Below are positions 52,522-61,244 of a DNA stretch of 64,000 bases, piece by piece. The notes under the pieces were generated by a model. It had not been told where the DNA came from and made no database searches. It saw nothing but the letters and a program-made list of their open reading frames with translations. Source of the stretch: an uncultured Roseobacter sp. (GTDB lineage: Bacteria; Pseudomonadota; Alphaproteobacteria; Rhodobacterales; Rhodobacteraceae). The stretch covers positions 248,001-312,000 of the forward strand of contig NZ_CANLKW010000003.1 in the NCBI RefSeq assembly GCF_947491795.1. Direction: 5' to 3'. The position numbers and the translations under genes were made by a program. Each line of letters opens with the position of its first letter. Within the stretch, counting starts at the first letter, position 1.

Positions 52522-52579
52522 GCGCGGCGCGCGCATGATTTGCCCCTTTTTAACGTCTCCGGGCGGTGCCGGAAACGCA

Positions 52580-52606
52580 AAAAGGCAGGTCCGGGACCTG
52601 CCTTTT
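52580..52606 (-). terminator. Intrinsic terminator of clpX
   Basis: AAAAGGCAGGTC pairs perfectly with GACCTGCCTTTT around a CGG loop. On the minus strand the stem, 33 bases after the clpX stop, ends in a run of five T residues. The symmetric A/T ends could make it act in both directions. Confidence 0.88.
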
Positions 52607-52638
52607 GCAATAATCTGGTGGATCGTCCGGGGGCCGGT

Positions 52639-53904
52639 TCAGCCTGCGCTGGCCGGTTCCTTTTCCGCGTCTGCGTGGATCATCAGCGGTGCCGCGTCAG
52701 AGTTCACAGCCTCTTCGTTCACGACGACCTCGGTCACTGAATCCAGTCCGGGCAGCTCAAACATGGTGTCGAGCAGAATATCCTCGAGGATAGACCGCAG
52801 GCCCCGTGCACCCGTCTTGCGCTCGATGGCGCGTTTGGCAATGGCCGACAGCGCGTCATCGGTAAAGCTCAGCTGGGTGTCCTCCAGCTCAAAAAGACGC
52901 TGGTACTGTTTGACCAGAGCATTTTTCGGCTGTGTCAGGATGGTCACGAGCGCGTCCTCGTCCAGATCCTCGAGCGTTGCCAGAACCGGCAGACGGCCGA
53001 CGAATTCCGGGATCAGACCAAACTTCAGCAGATCCTCGGGCTCGAGATCTGTAAAGATCTCTCCCACGCCCCGTTCGTCATTGTCCCGCACATCGGCACC
53101 AAAGCCCATGGCCGAGCCCTTGCCGCGCGCGGCGATGATCTTGTCCAGACCGGCAAAGGCGCCACCACAGATGAACAGGATGTTCGTGGTGTCCACCTGC
53201 AGGAATTCCTGCTGGGGGTGCTTGCGCCCGCCCTGCGGCGGCACGCTTGCCACGGTGCCTTCCATCAGTTTCAGCAGCGCCTGCTGCACACCCTCGCCCG
53301 AGACGTCGCGGGTGATCGAGGGGTTTTCGGATTTGCGCGTGATCTTGTCGACCTCGTCGATATAGACGATGCCGCGCTGCGCCCGCTCGACGTTGTATTC
53401 AGAGGCCTGCAGCAGTTTGAGGATGATGTTCTCGACATCCTCGCCCACATAGCCGGCTTCGGTGAGCGTGGTGGCATCGGCCATCGTGAAGGGCACATCA
53501 AGGATGCGCGCCAGCGTCTGGGCCAGCAGCGTCTTGCCGCAGCCGGTGGGGCCGATCAGCAGGATGTTGGATTTCGCAAGTTCGATATCGCCGCCCTTCT
53601 GGGCGTGGTTGAGGCGTTTGTAGTGGTTGTGCACGGCAACCGAGAGCACGCGTTTGGCCATGGCCTGGCCGATCACGTAGTCGTCGAGCACCTCGCAGAT
53701 GTCTTTGGGTGTGGGCACACCGTCTGTGGACTTGAGCCCGGAAGCTTTGGTCTCTTCGCGGATGATATCCATGCACAACTCGACACATTCGTCGCAGATG
53801 AACACTGTGGGTCCGGCGATCAGCTTGCGCACCTCGTGCTGGCTCTTGCCGCAGAAGCTGCAGTAAAGCGTATTCTTGCTGTCGCCGCTTGAATTCGTTG
53901 CCAT
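52639..53904 (-). CDS. clpX: ATP-dependent Clp protease ATP-binding subunit ClpX
   Basis: A 421-residue AAA+ unfoldase. The N-terminal zinc-binding domain has [13 protein letters not shown] and [10 protein letters not shown]. Walker A is [14 protein letters not shown], Walker [12 protein letters not shown], pore loop GYVGEDVE, and the ClpP-docking loop near [15 protein letters not shown]. It recognises and threads tagged proteins into ClpP; in alphaproteobacteria it helps degrade CtrA-type regulators. It lies downstream of clpP on the same strand, 141 bases away, and is followed by a strong terminator. Confidence 0.97.
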   Translation of the reverse strand: MATNSSGDSKNTLYCSFCGKSQHEVRKLIAGPTVFICDECVELCMDIIREETKASGLKSTDGVPTPKDICEVLDDYVIGQAMAKRVLSVAVHNHYKRLNHAQKGGDIELAKSNILLIGPTGCGKTLLAQTLARILDVPFTMADATTLTEAGYVGEDVENIILKLLQASEYNVERAQRGIVYIDEVDKITRKSENPSITRDVSGEGVQQALLKLMEGTVASVPPQGGRKHPQQEFLQVDTTNILFICGGAFAGLDKIIAARGKGSAMGFGADVRDNDERGVGEIFTDLEPEDLLKFGLIPEFVGRLPVLATLEDLDEDALVTILTQPKNALVKQYQRLFELEDTQLSFTDDALSAIAKRAIERKTGARGLRSILEDILLDTMFELPGLDSVTEVVVNEEAVNSDAAPLMIHADAEKEPASAG

Positions 53905-54045
53905 GACAACCCTTTCAGGTCTTACGTGTTATCAGTTGCCCCCGTCCGGAAACGGAAACTCCTCACCCTTTATGCCAGCTTAAGCCAGCACCGGCAGGTC
54001 CACAATCGCTAATTGGTAAACTCACTGTGCGCCTGCCGGACCTTA

Positions 54046-54672
54046 TCAGCTGTCGTCATCCTCTTTGGAACGGCTCTCGACGATCTCGTCAATCAGGCCG
54101 AATTCCTTTGCTTCCTCGGGGGACATAAAGTTGTCACGCTCCAGCGCGGCCTCGACTTTTTTCAGGGTCTGGCCGGTGTGGCGGACATAAATTTCGTTGA
54201 GCCGGTCCTTGAGTTTCTGGGTTTCGGCGGCGTGAATCATGATGTCTGTTGCCTGGCCCTGGTAGCCGCCGGAGGGCTGGTGCACCATCACCCGGCTGTT
54301 GGGCAGCGAGAACCGCATGTCTTTTTCACCGGCGGTCAGCAGCAGCGAGCCCATGGAGGCGGCCTGGCCGATCACCAGTGTCGAAACCTTGGGTTTGATG
54401 TACTGCATGGTGTCATAGATCGACAGTCCGGAGGTCACGACACCGCCCGGGCTGTTGATATACATGGATATTTCCTTGGAGGGGTTCTCGGCCTCCAGGT
54501 GCAGCAGCTGGGCCACGATGAGCGATGACATGCCGTCATGCACCGGGCCGTTGAGAAAAATAATCCGCTCCTTGAGCAGGCGCGAGAAGATGTCATAGGC
54601 CCGTTCGCCCCGGCTGGTCTGCTCCACCACCATAGGGACAAGGTTCATATATGTTTCAACTGGATCGTTCAT
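54046..54672 (-). CDS. clpP: ATP-dependent Clp protease proteolytic subunit ClpP
   Basis: A 208-residue serine protease. The catalytic serine is in [11 protein letters not shown], the histidine in [16 protein letters not shown], and the aspartate in [19 protein letters not shown]. The tetradecamer degrades proteins fed by ClpX or ClpA. ATG 54672 is taken because [18 protein letters not shown] is the usual Rhodobacterales N-terminus; an ATG 12 codons upstream is also open. Neither start has a strong ribosome site. Confidence 0.95.
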   Translation of the reverse strand: MNDPVETYMNLVPMVVEQTSRGERAYDIFSRLLKERIIFLNGPVHDGMSSLIVAQLLHLEAENPSKEISMYINSPGGVVTSGLSIYDTMQYIKPKVSTLVIGQAASMGSLLLTAGEKDMRFSLPNSRVMVHQPSGGYQGQATDIMIHAAETQKLKDRLNEIYVRHTGQTLKKVEAALERDNFMSPEEAKEFGLIDEIVESRSKEDDDS

Positions 54673-54823
54673 GAGGGGTGCCTGTCTGCTGTTATCCTCC
54701 GAGACCATACCCGCAGGACCATTTACGAAACCTTAGTATCGCCACAGGGGGGCTGCAAGGGGGCGGCGGGGAAGTTTTCCCGCCCGCGTTGAACAGGCCG
54801 GCGCGCGCGCCAGGTAGCGCGGT

Positions 54824-56038
54824 ATGACAGTCTCTGATCTCTTTATCCCCGACCGGACCGCAGCGCTGGAACGCCTGCAGCAATTTCTGCCCCATGCCGG
54901 GCGCGACTATGCCGCGCGGCGCAATTATGACACCGGGCCCGGCGCACCGGCGGGTGTCTCCATGCTGTCGCCCTGGCTTCGCTGTCGTCTGATCACCGAA
55001 GAAGAAGTGGTGCGCGCGGTGCTGGGCCGGCACAGCCACGCGGCGGCGGAAAAGTTCGTGCAGGAGGTGTTCTGGCGCACCTACTGGAAAGGCTGGCTGG
55101 AGCTGCGGCCCGGTGTCTGGAACCAGTACCAGGCCGCAGTGGGCGCACACTGGGACGCGGTGCAGACCCAGGCCGGGCTGCGCGCCCGCTGGGAGGCGGC
55201 CTGCCGGGGCGAAACCGGCATCAGTTGTTTTGATTTCTGGGCCAGGGAACTGGCAGAGACGGGCTGGCTGCACAACCACGCGCGCATGTGGTTTGCGTCC
55301 ATCTGGATCTTTACGCTGGAGCTGCCCTGGGAGCTGGGCGCGGATTTCTTTCTGCGCCATCTGCTGGACGGCGATCCCGCGTCCAACACGCTGGGCTGGC
55401 GCTGGGTGGCGGGGATACAGACGCCGGGCAAGACCTATCTGGCGCGCACATCAAACATTTCCAAATACACCGAAGGGCGGTTTCACCCCAAATGGCAGCT
55501 GGCGGGCGTGGCACGGGCCATCGAGGCCCCTGCCCCGCCGGCGGCGGGCCTGTTGCCCGCGCCCGCCGCCCCGCGGCCCGGTCTGCGCACCGGTTTCGTG
55601 CTGCATGAGGACGATCTGAGCCCCGGTTTCATGCTGGACGGACCCGACAGCATCAGGCCGCAGGCTGCAGCACTGCTGATACCGCAGACCCGGCTGGGCC
55701 CGCTGCAGAGCGCGCCCCATGTGGCGGCGTTCCGGCGTGCCGCGCTGCGCGACGCGGCCGCGCGCTGGCAGGACCGGATGGGCGGTCCGCCGGCAGAGGC
55801 AGAGAGCACCGAGGCCCTGCTGGACTGGGCGGCGCGCGAGAACCTGGAGCAGATCATCGCGCCATACGCCCCGGTGGGACCGGTGGCCGGAACGCTGGCC
55901 GGGATAAGCGCGCAGAAAGACGCCCCGGCACTGGTTCAGATCATGCGCCCCACGGACAGGGCGGCCTGGCCGCTGGCCACGCGCGGGTTCTTTCCCTTTA
56001 GCAAACACATCCCCGCCCTGATTGAGCAGATGATCTGA
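54824..56038 (+). CDS. Photolyase-like FAD protein with reversed domain order
   Basis: A 404-residue protein. Residues about 30-230 match the helical FAD-binding domain of photolyases/cryptochromes: SPWLRCRLITEEEVVRAVLG, EKFVQEVFWRTYWKGWLE, LHNHARMWFASIWIFTLELP and GDPASNTLGWRWVAGIQTPG. The usual N-terminal alpha/beta antenna domain is absent. Residues about 255-404 instead look like that domain placed at the C-terminus (GFVLHEDDLSP; AALLIPQTRLGPL; AFRRAALRDAAARWQDRMGG). It would bind FAD and perhaps act in light sensing or DNA repair. It stands alone between clpP and phoX. Confidence 0.75.
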   Translation: MTVSDLFIPDRTAALERLQQFLPHAGRDYAARRNYDTGPGAPAGVSMLSPWLRCRLITEEEVVRAVLGRHSHAAAEKFVQEVFWRTYWKGWLELRPGVWNQYQAAVGAHWDAVQTQAGLRARWEAACRGETGISCFDFWARELAETGWLHNHARMWFASIWIFTLELPWELGADFFLRHLLDGDPASNTLGWRWVAGIQTPGKTYLARTSNISKYTEGRFHPKWQLAGVARAIEAPAPPAAGLLPAPAAPRPGLRTGFVLHEDDLSPGFMLDGPDSIRPQAAALLIPQTRLGPLQSAPHVAAFRRAALRDAAARWQDRMGGPPAEAESTEALLDWAARENLEQIIAPYAPVGPVAGTLAGISAQKDAPALVQIMRPTDRAAWPLATRGFFPFSKHIPALIEQMI

Positions 56039-56086
56039 AATTCTTGCATTGCGCGAAGTTTCCCGATTAAGCTGGCCGGTGCCGGA

Positions 56087-56104
56087 CTGTCACAGCGCCG
56101 TCAC
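56087..56104 (+). promoter_or_regulatory. Pho box upstream of phoX
   Basis: CTGTCAC and CCGTCAC are direct repeats separated by AGCG, giving the 11-base period of PhoB sites (consensus CTGTCAT-N4-CTGTCAT). The box ends 90 bases before the phoX start. Confidence 0.8.
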
Positions 56105-56194
56105 AAGAAGCGGTCAGAAAGACACCGGACCTGCGCTGCGCAGGGGCGCGCAAGGATGCGCGACAACCAACTATTTCCAGCAAGGGAGCCAGAA

Positions 56195-58219
56195 ATGGAT
56201 CGCAAGAGTATTATCAACGACCCCGAACACGGCAACAAGGCGGAAGCCTTTGAGGCCTTTGACGACATTCCGACAAACCCCAATCTGGGCCGCACCATCG
56301 GGGATGTGATCAACGCCCGCTATGGCCGCCGCGACGTGATGAAGGGCATCCTGGGCGTCAGCGCCACAACCGCTCTGTTCGGGACCTCTGCGATGATCGC
56401 GCCAAAGCAGGCCTCTGCCGCCGCGGGTGGCCGATACAACTTTGAGGAACTGACCTGGGGCAATGACGAAGAGCACCATATCGCGGAAGGCTACAACGCC
56501 GACATCCTGCTGCGCTGGGGCGATCCGATCACCGCAGATGCACCCGAATTCGACGTGATGAACCAGACCGCCGAGGCACAGCTGAAGCAGTTCGGGTATA
56601 ACAACGACTATGTGGGTTTTACCGCCCTGAATGACGAAGGCACGCGCGGCCTGCTCTGTGTAAACCACGAATACACCAACGAGGAAGTGATGTTCCCCGG
56701 CCTTGGCCGTCAGGACCGGGCCGACTTTGAAGGGATGACCAGAGAGCTGGTCGACATCGAGATGGCCGCCCACGGGGGCAGCGTCGTCGAGATCGCACAG
56801 GGAGACGATGGCAAATGGGCGCTGGTGCGTGACAGCCAGTACAACCGCCGCATCACTCCGCACAGCACGGAAATGACCATCAGTGGCCCCGCCGCCGGTC
56901 ATGCCCGCATGAAAACCAACGCCGACCCCGAAGGCATGACCGTTATCGGCACGGTGAACAACTGCGCGGGCGGCATGACGCCCTGGGGCACCTACCTGAT
57001 GGCCGAAGAGAACTTCCACGGCTATTTCTGGACCGACAAGGTGGACGCAGAGGGCAAGCCGGACATCTCGGAACAGCCGGAAGCGGCGAGCATGAAGCGC
57101 TATGGCGTGCCGGGCCGCTGGTATGCCTGGGGTCAGTACCACGACCGCTGGAACATCGACAAAGAGCCCAATGAGCCCAACCGCTGGGGCTGGATCGTCG
57201 AGGTGGACCCGCGCAACCCTGATGCCGCACCGATCAAACACACAGCGCTGGGACGGTTCCGCCACGAGGGCGCGGAGACGACCATTTCGTCGAGCGGCAG
57301 GCTGGTAGTCTATTCGGGCGACGACAACCGTTTTGACTATCAGTACAAATATGTCTCCAACGGCACGGTGACGGATGACGCGGGCTTTGGCAGTTCGCTG
57401 CTCTCGGACGGCACGCTTTATGTAGCGCGCTTTGACGCCGACGGCACGGTCGAATGGATGCCGCTGGTGCATGGTGAGGGCCCGCTGACAGCGGAGAACG
57501 GGTTTGACAGCCAGGCGGATGTGATGATCGACACGCGCGTCGCCGCGGATCTGCTGGGGGCAACCCCGATGGACCGCCCCGAAGACGCGCAGCCCGGCCC
57601 CGATGGCACGGCCTATCTGATGCTGACCAACAACACCCGGCGCAAACCCGATCAGGTCAACGCGGCCAACCCACGGGCTGAAAGCTCCTTTGGTCATATC
57701 ATCGAGATCAAAGAGGACGGTGGAGATCATGCATCGCCTAAAGGCACATGGTCGATCCTGGTGAAATGCGGCGATCCGGCAATTGCCGAAGTGGGCGCCC
57801 AGTGGAACCCGGAAACCTCGGAAAACGGCTGGTTCGGCTCGCCCGACAATGCCGCCATCGACGCCGAGGGCCGGCTGTGGATTTCGACCGACCAGGGCTC
57901 CGGCTGGGGCAAGACGGGCAAGTCCGACGGGCTTTATGCGCTGGAGACCAGCGGCGAGCTGCGCGGCACCTCGAAGCTCTTCTTCCGCTGCCCTGTGGGC
58001 GGCGAGCTTTGTGGTCCGTACTTCCACGACAGCGGCGAGACGCTGTTCCTGGCCGTACAGCACCCGGGCACAGATGGCACCAAGGATTTCAAAGGGTTCG
58101 AGCGCAATTCGACCTTTGAGGACCCGGCAACCCGCTGGCCCGACTTTGACCCGGCGATGCCGCCCCGGCCGTCGGTTGTTGTGGTCACGAAACAGGGCGG
58201 CGGCAAAATCGCCGTCTGA
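56195..58219 (+). CDS. phoX: PhoX-family alkaline phosphatase
   Basis: A 674-residue exported phosphatase of the PhoX family. Twin arginines occur at residues 45-46 in YGRRDVMKGILGVSATTALF, so it is a Tat substrate exported folded. Core motifs include GLLCVNHEYTNEEVMFPG, NNCAGGMTPWGTYLMAEEN and WISTDQGSGWGKTGKSDG. PhoX enzymes need calcium and iron and release phosphate from organic esters in sea water. ATG 56195 follows GGGAG. A Pho box lies upstream and an intrinsic terminator lies 22 bases past the stop, so it is a single-gene, phosphate-regulated unit. Confidence 0.93.
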   Translation: MDRKSIINDPEHGNKAEAFEAFDDIPTNPNLGRTIGDVINARYGRRDVMKGILGVSATTALFGTSAMIAPKQASAAAGGRYNFEELTWGNDEEHHIAEGYNADILLRWGDPITADAPEFDVMNQTAEAQLKQFGYNNDYVGFTALNDEGTRGLLCVNHEYTNEEVMFPGLGRQDRADFEGMTRELVDIEMAAHGGSVVEIAQGDDGKWALVRDSQYNRRITPHSTEMTISGPAAGHARMKTNADPEGMTVIGTVNNCAGGMTPWGTYLMAEENFHGYFWTDKVDAEGKPDISEQPEAASMKRYGVPGRWYAWGQYHDRWNIDKEPNEPNRWGWIVEVDPRNPDAAPIKHTALGRFRHEGAETTISSSGRLVVYSGDDNRFDYQYKYVSNGTVTDDAGFGSSLLSDGTLYVARFDADGTVEWMPLVHGEGPLTAENGFDSQADVMIDTRVAADLLGATPMDRPEDAQPGPDGTAYLMLTNNTRRKPDQVNAANPRAESSFGHIIEIKEDGGDHASPKGTWSILVKCGDPAIAEVGAQWNPETSENGWFGSPDNAAIDAEGRLWISTDQGSGWGKTGKSDGLYALETSGELRGTSKLFFRCPVGGELCGPYFHDSGETLFLAVQHPGTDGTKDFKGFERNSTFEDPATRWPDFDPAMPPRPSVVVVTKQGGGKIAV

Positions 58220-58241
58220 CCGGAGGGTCGTGAGAAATGCG

Positions 58242-58274
58242 AAACCCCGCTTCAGTGATGAGGCGGGGTTTTTT
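58242..58274 (+). terminator. Intrinsic terminator of phoX
   Basis: AAACCCCGC with TTCA pairs with TGAG and GCGGGGTTT around a GTGA loop, with one G:U pair, and runs into six T residues. It is a classic rho-independent terminator just after the phoX stop. Confidence 0.92.
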
Positions 58275-58386
58275 GGTGGTGAGGCTGTGAGGGGGCGGTT
58301 TGAGGCCGAAATTACTGATGCTATGCAACGCACCTGGGTCCGCTTTTGCGATGACGTCATGCCGCCAAAGTTGCTAGTTTGATCGC

Positions 58387-58875
58387 ATGACCAGCAAATC
58401 CACCTACACATTTCAGCGAGCGTCCTTGGATGATCTTGCCTTACTGGCAACATGGCAGTCGGCTCCACATGTGCGCAAATGGTGGGATTCTGACGAGCCA
58501 TATGATTCCGGATATCTGGCAGATCCTCGGGTGGCACGTTGGATAGTCTCATTCGCTGACCATGCTTTCGCGTTCATGCAAGACTACACAGTGCACGGGT
58601 GGGACGACCATCATTTCGCTCATCTGCCCCAAGGATCGCGCGGTATTGATCAATTCATCGGAGATCCAGCCATGGTGGGCTGCGGGCACGGATCGGCATT
58701 CATCAAACAGCGCATGGACCAACTATTCGAAGGTGGCGCACCGGTCATCGCAACCGATCCACACCCGGAAAACAAAAGAGCGATTGCGGTTTATGGGAAG
58801 GTGGGTTTCAAACCCTTGGGACCAACCCGGGAAACCAGATGGGGTTTGATCCTTCCGATGGCTGCAAAGAGGTAG
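58387..58875 (+). CDS. GNAT acetyltransferase, AAC(6')-like
   Basis: A 162-residue GNAT-fold protein resembling aminoglycoside 6'-N-acetyltransferases and related hydroxamate acetylases. Features are FQRASLDDLALLATWQSAPH, WWDSDEPYDSG, RGIDQFIGDPAMVGCGHGSA and the acetyl-CoA region HPENKRAIAVYGKVGFKPLG. Whether it acts on an antibiotic cannot be told; many chromosomal members act on other amines. Base composition is visibly less GC-rich than around it, hinting at transfer. It follows the phoX terminator. Confidence 0.82.
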   Translation: MTSKSTYTFQRASLDDLALLATWQSAPHVRKWWDSDEPYDSGYLADPRVARWIVSFADHAFAFMQDYTVHGWDDHHFAHLPQGSRGIDQFIGDPAMVGCGHGSAFIKQRMDQLFEGGAPVIATDPHPENKRAIAVYGKVGFKPLGPTRETRWGLILPMAAKR

Positions 58876-58920
58876 CTGAACCTGGGTTCCCTTTTGATGT
58901 GTGCCAAGGAGTAAACTACT

Positions 58921-59430
58921 ATGATTGATACGACCTATGCGCGGACAATGGCGCGGTATGACAGATGGCAGAACCGGTCACTCATCGCGGCGGCAGAAAA
59001 GATGACGGACGAAGACCGGTGGAAGAACCGGGGCGCATTCTTTGGGTCAATTGCTGAAACACTCAACCACGTGCTTTGGGACCATCGGGTCTGGCTTGCC
59101 CGTCAGCGGGGCGACAGTGCTGCCGTTCATGAGATTGGCGTACGCCATCCTTATACCGATGCCCCGCGCGACTGGTCTGACTACAAGCGCCAGCGAGAGG
59201 CGTTGGACAAGGAAATCAGGTTATGGTGCGATAGCCTGACCGATGCCAACATAAGACGAGAAGTCAGATGGATGAGGGGTGACACGCCTGCAGAAACAAA
59301 TTTCGGTTACAGTCTCGTCCATATGTTCAATCACGCTACACACCATCGCGGGCAGGTTCATGCGATGCTCACGGGTGCGGGTATTGATCCGGGTTCTACA
59401 GACTTGCCAATGCTACCGGACGATGTCTGA
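58921..59430 (+). CDS. DinB-family four-helix protein
   Basis: A 169-residue protein of the DinB/YfiT-like superfamily. The three metal-binding histidines are suggested by NHVLWDHRVW and HMFNHATHHRGQ. Members are thiol transferases or damage-related proteins with a nickel or zinc site. SSIAETLN-type start motifs appear as FFGSIAETLNHVLW. It lies 45 bases after the GNAT gene and may be cotranscribed. Its substrate is not known. Confidence 0.85.
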   Translation: MIDTTYARTMARYDRWQNRSLIAAAEKMTDEDRWKNRGAFFGSIAETLNHVLWDHRVWLARQRGDSAAVHEIGVRHPYTDAPRDWSDYKRQREALDKEIRLWCDSLTDANIRREVRWMRGDTPAETNFGYSLVHMFNHATHHRGQVHAMLTGAGIDPGSTDLPMLPDDV

Positions 59431-59515
59431 ACAAGAACAGGCGGATTTTCAGATACCGGGGCAAAGCCGCCATCGGTGCATCCGCAGCGAAAGTCGGAAA
59501 TTTCCCGCAACCCGG

Positions 59516-60682
59516 TCACGCCCCCCCGAGACATTCCGTCAGCGCGTCGGCGATCTGCTGGAGCAGTGCGCCATAAAAGCCGGGACCGGGGATCAGACCG
59601 GCGCCGACCGGATCGGCGGTCACAATCCGCAACCCGTCTTCGGAGGCGACCGCGTCGATGAGCCCCTCGCCGGAGGAGGGATCGTTGAGCGCGCAGGCGG
59701 CCCCGGCGCGGCCCACGGCGGCGCGCACTTCTGACAGTCTGCCCGCGCTGGCGGCACCGGCGTCGGCCAGGGTGATGGCAGCCACCGCAGAGACGTCAAA
59801 GCGCGCCTCGAAATAGTGATAGGCGTCGTGAAAGACCACAAAGGGCTGGTCGTGCAGCGGCGCCATCTGCGCGCGGATCACCGCCTGTTGCGCGGCGACG
59901 GAGGCTGCGGCCGTTTCGGCATTGCGCTGGTAGAGATCGGCATTTTCCGGGTCAATTTCGGCCAGGACGTCTGCGATCATGGCCAGCCAGACCTGCGCGT
60001 TTTCGGGATCGAGCCAGAGGTGCGGGTCGGCGCCGTCATGGTCGTGACCGTCATGGCCCGCGTGATCCTTGTCATCCGCATGGCCCGTGTGGTCGTCATG
60101 GCCCTTTTCCGCGGCGTGTTCATCATGCGCGTCGTGATGGCGCTCTTCGCCTGCGTGTTCGTCGTGGTCGTCGTGATGGCCCTCTTCGCCTGCGTGGTCG
60201 TCGTGGTCGTCGTGATGCCCCTCTTCACCTGCGTGGTCGTCGTGGTCATCGTGCCCGTCATGGCCGTGCTCATCATCATGGCCGTGATCCTCCGCCTTGT
60301 CGTGAACCGCGTGATCATGGCCGGAAAAATCAGCGCCCTCGCGGAACGCAAGCAGCGTGACACCGTCGGTTTCCGTCAGCGTCACATGGCGCGCTGACGC
60401 GGCCAGCGTTTCCACCGGCCCCGCAAGCCAGGGGGTCAGAGACGGCCCGATCCAGAAGACCACATCCGCGCGCGACAGGGCGCGTGCCTCGGACGGGCGC
60501 ATGGCATAGGCATGGGGCGAGGCGCCGGGCGGGATGAGCAGGTCGGGTTCGCCCGCGCCCTGCATCACCTGCGACACAAGGCTGTGCACCGGCCCGATGT
60601 CGGTTGCCACACGGGGCGCTTCCGCGCGGGCCGCAGCGGCCAGAAGAACGAAACAGGCGAAAAGACCGGACAGCTGACGCAT
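59516..60682 (-). CDS. znuA: Zinc ABC transporter substrate-binding protein ZnuA
   Basis: A 388-residue periplasmic zinc-binding protein (family A-I). The signal peptide is LSGLFACFVLLAAAARA. Zinc ligands are expected in PGASPHAYAMRP, DPHLWLDPENAQ and FHDAYHYFEARF. A long histidine/aspartate-rich loop (residues about 121-216) contains a 13-residue tandem repeat. ATG 60682 follows AGGGGG. It is divergent from zur-znuC-znuB with a Zur-type palindrome between. The loop is much longer than in E. coli ZnuA and probably captures or buffers zinc. Confidence 0.93.
   Translation of the reverse strand: MRQLSGLFACFVLLAAAARAEAPRVATDIGPVHSLVSQVMQGAGEPDLLIPPGASPHAYAMRPSEARALSRADVVFWIGPSLTPWLAGPVETLAASARHVTLTETDGVTLLAFREGADFSGHDHAVHDKAEDHGHDDEHGHDGHDDHDDHAGEEGHHDDHDDHAGEEGHHDDHDEHAGEERHHDAHDEHAAEKGHDDHTGHADDKDHAGHDGHDHDGADPHLWLDPENAQVWLAMIADVLAEIDPENADLYQRNAETAAASVAAQQAVIRAQMAPLHDQPFVVFHDAYHYFEARFDVSAVAAITLADAGAASAGRLSEVRAAVGRAGAACALNDPSSGEGLIDAVASEDGLRIVTADPVGAGLIPGPGFYGALLQQIADALTECLGGA
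60098..60250 (-). repeat. 39-bp tandem repeat coding the ZnuA histidine-rich loop
   Basis: Four near-copies of a 13-residue unit, such as DDHDDHAGEEGHH, occur at residues 145-195. The first two copies are identical at protein level and the later ones diverge (DDHDEHAGEERHH, then DAHDEHAAEKGH). This indicates in-frame expansion of the loop. Confidence 0.9.
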
Positions 60683-60722
60683 AGTACCCCCTTGAAGATC
60701 AGACGATGACCGGGTATCAGGC

Positions 60723-60734
60723 ATGTTATAACAT
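60723..60734. promoter_or_regulatory. Zur box
   Basis: ATGTTATAACAT is a perfect 12-bp palindrome with the TGTTATA/TATAACA core of alphaproteobacterial Zur sites. It lies 41 bases upstream of znuA and 28 bases upstream of zur, in the shared promoter. Confidence 0.85.
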
Positions 60735-60761
60735 ATCAACCCCGAAAGAACCGGAGACGGC

Positions 60762-61244
60762 ATGTCCCCCAGAGGTTTCAGCTGCCACGACCACGCAACC
60801 TGCATGTCCGACATGCTGGAACGTGCCGAAACGCGGTGTCGCGACAAGGGTCTGAACCTGACGCCGGTGCGCCGCCGGACGCTGGAAATCCTGCTCGATG
60901 AGCACCGCGCGCTGGGGGCCTATGATCTGCTGGCGCAGCTGGCCGCCGAAGGCCTGGGCTCGCAGCCGCCTGTGGCCTACCGTGCGCTGGATTTTCTGGT
61001 GAATGCGGGGCTGGCGCATAAGATCGAAGCACTGAACGCCTATGTGGCGTGCACCCATTCCGGTGCCGACCACGCGCCCGCCTTTCTGATCTGCCGGGGC
61101 TGCAGGGCGGTGGCCGAGGCCAGCACCGCGCCCGCATCAGGACGGCTGGGCGATGCGGCAAGGGCCGCCGGTTTTCAGATCGAGCGCACAGTAGTCGAAG
61201 CCCAGGGCCTCTGCCCCGACTGCCAGCAGGACCCGGCGGCATGA
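60762..61244 (+). CDS. zur: Zinc uptake regulator Zur
   Basis: A 160-residue Fur-family repressor: winged helix with TPVRRRTLEILLDEHRALGA and PVAYRALDFLVNAGLAHKIE, then metal sites in CTHSGADHAPAF, LICRGCR and CPDCQQ. With zinc bound it represses zinc uptake genes. ATG 60762 follows GGAGA. It overlaps znuC as ATGA and shares a promoter region with divergent znuA, so it likely represses itself as well. Confidence 0.92.
   Translation: MSPRGFSCHDHATCMSDMLERAETRCRDKGLNLTPVRRRTLEILLDEHRALGAYDLLAQLAAEGLGSQPPVAYRALDFLVNAGLAHKIEALNAYVACTHSGADHAPAFLICRGCRAVAEASTAPASGRLGDAARAAGFQIERTVVEAQGLCPDCQQDPAA

Noticed and set aside
56171..58552. A 793-codon open frame on the minus strand opposite phoX
   Set aside because: It covers the whole of phoX, has shadow-like composition, and phoX has motifs, a Tat signal, a ribosome site and a terminator.
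58387..58875. An acquired aminoglycoside-resistance gene
   Set aside because: It is only AAC(6')-like at family level, with no integron, transposon or other resistance gene around it.
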